A stretch of 64,000 bases of DNA from CBDFHF01 sp965247565. Its GTDB lineage: Bacteria > Pseudomonadota > Gammaproteobacteria > Methylococcales > Methylomonadaceae. Shown piece after piece: positions 63,625 through 64,000 of the stretch. A program made the translations under genes and the position numbers. The stretch spans positions 62,001 to 126,000 of the forward strand of contig CBDFHF010000002.1 of the NCBI GenBank assembly GCA_965247565.1. Direction: 5' to 3'. The first letter of the stretch is position 1; every line of letters starts with the position of its first letter. Below the pieces are notes generated by a model, which saw only the letters and a program-made list of their open reading frames with translations, was not told the DNA's origin and did no database searches.

Positions 63625-64000
63625 ATGCCACATAGAAAGTTTACAAAAAGTAAGCCCAAATCCACCATCTGCGAGCTTCCAGCATTAGGCCTGGAAAAGA
63701 AGCATTTAGTCGCTGATTTTAAGCGCTATTATGGGCATCGATTGGGTAGAGATGAAAATTGCCAATCTCCCCATTATGCTTATGAGGCCTTATCCTTAGC
63801 AATTAGTGACAGGCTAATAGAGCGTTGGAAAATGACCTATAACGCTTATAAGGCATCGGATTGTAAGAAGGCTTATTACTTGTCTATGGAGTTTTTAATG
63901 GGTCGTACGTTAAGTAACGCCATGCTTAACCTAGGCATTAATAACGCAGTCGACGGCGCCATGTACACGTTAGGGTTGGAATTGGAAGAGTTGATAGATA
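63625..64000 (+). CDS. glgP: Glycogen/starch phosphorylase, N-terminal fragment (cut by window edge)
   Basis: The first 125 codons of glycogen phosphorylase, which releases glucose-1-phosphate from glycogen using phosphate and PLP. Start ATG 63625 follows AGGGGA. DFKRYYGHRLGRDE, YYLSMEFLMGRTLSNAMLNLG and the residues between match the family N-terminus. The gene continues past base 64000; the PLP lysine lies beyond. The frame is open to the window edge. Confidence 0.93.
   Translation, partial: MPHRKFTKSKPKSTICELPALGLEKKHLVADFKRYYGHRLGRDENCQSPHYAYEALSLAISDRLIERWKMTYNAYKASDCKKAYYLSMEFLMGRTLSNAMLNLGINNAVDGAMYTLGLELEELID

Noticed and set aside
1..64000. tRNA, rRNA, CRISPR array, riboswitch of a known class
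   Set aside because: I looked for conserved tRNA loops, regular direct repeats with spacers and known riboswitch cores on both strands by eye and saw none. A computed scan would be needed to exclude them firmly.

Overview
The window looks like a chromosomal segment of a gammaproteobacterial type I methanotroph (order Methylococcales). The main evidence is a copper membrane monooxygenase operon in the order A-B-C, the hallmark of pxmABC rather than canonical pmoCAB (18177-21327), plus a tetrahydromethanopterin/methanofuran-type gene set (38950-42117). Two VPxPA/PEP-CTERM-type secreted proteins and an ordinary gammaproteobacterial rpoZ-spoT-ridA-recG neighbourhood fit the same placement. No ribosomal RNA, tRNA or CRISPR array was seen. 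The species cannot be named from this sequence.

Layout. 1-6032: housekeeping genes on the plus strand (pgk 3' end, rpoZ, spoT, ridA, recG, ubiC). 6364-14536: an exported truncated haemoglobin, an ECF sigma factor with an overlapping double-cupin protein, then a probable operon of response regulator, histidine kinase, outer-membrane barrel and cupredoxin, followed by a spondin-like VPxPA protein. 14799-16223: an HD-GYP phosphodiesterase. 16311-16724: a dead, internally deleted IS5-type element. 16821-18038: an OFA-type transporter. 18177-21327: the pxm operon. 21574-24257: two near-identical LysR regulators flanking a Phd/VapC toxin-antitoxin pair. 24307-32202: accessory oxidoreductases, a tautomerase, a serine-recombinase relic, a Nudix hydrolase, a PQQ-type sugar dehydrogenase, htpX and an unknown exported protein. 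32538-36664: an RND efflux pump. 36732-38060: an intact IS5-family element beside a decayed ParDE module. 38950-42117: C1 cofactor genes. 42297-44310: a PEP-CTERM protein and a glycosyltransferase. 44392-49334: an arsenosugar-type operon (arsM, glycosyltransferase, arsS, TVP38-flavoprotein fusion). 49395-50472: a DUF2807 protein and a small conserved protein. 50560-56140: a type I secretion operon with an embedded LuxR regulator. 56272-64000: VIT/CCC1 transporter, GIY-YIG protein, cpdA, argA, an HTH-Sel1 protein, secA and the 5' end of glgP.

The most unusual feature is inside the pxm operon. Between pxmB and pxmC lies an 83-codon ORF (18976-19227). Its first seven codons resemble the start of pxmC and the rest resembles the last part of pxmB. 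It is flanked by two related, exactly 25-nt spacers that each carry the same AGAGGTAA ribosome-binding site. This is what an old tandem duplication across the pxmB/pxmC junction would leave, and the frame has stayed open. The operon leader also contains a nested inverted repeat, and the divergent regulator is duplicated around a toxin-antitoxin module. Together these make the pxm region the best candidate here for something undescribed.
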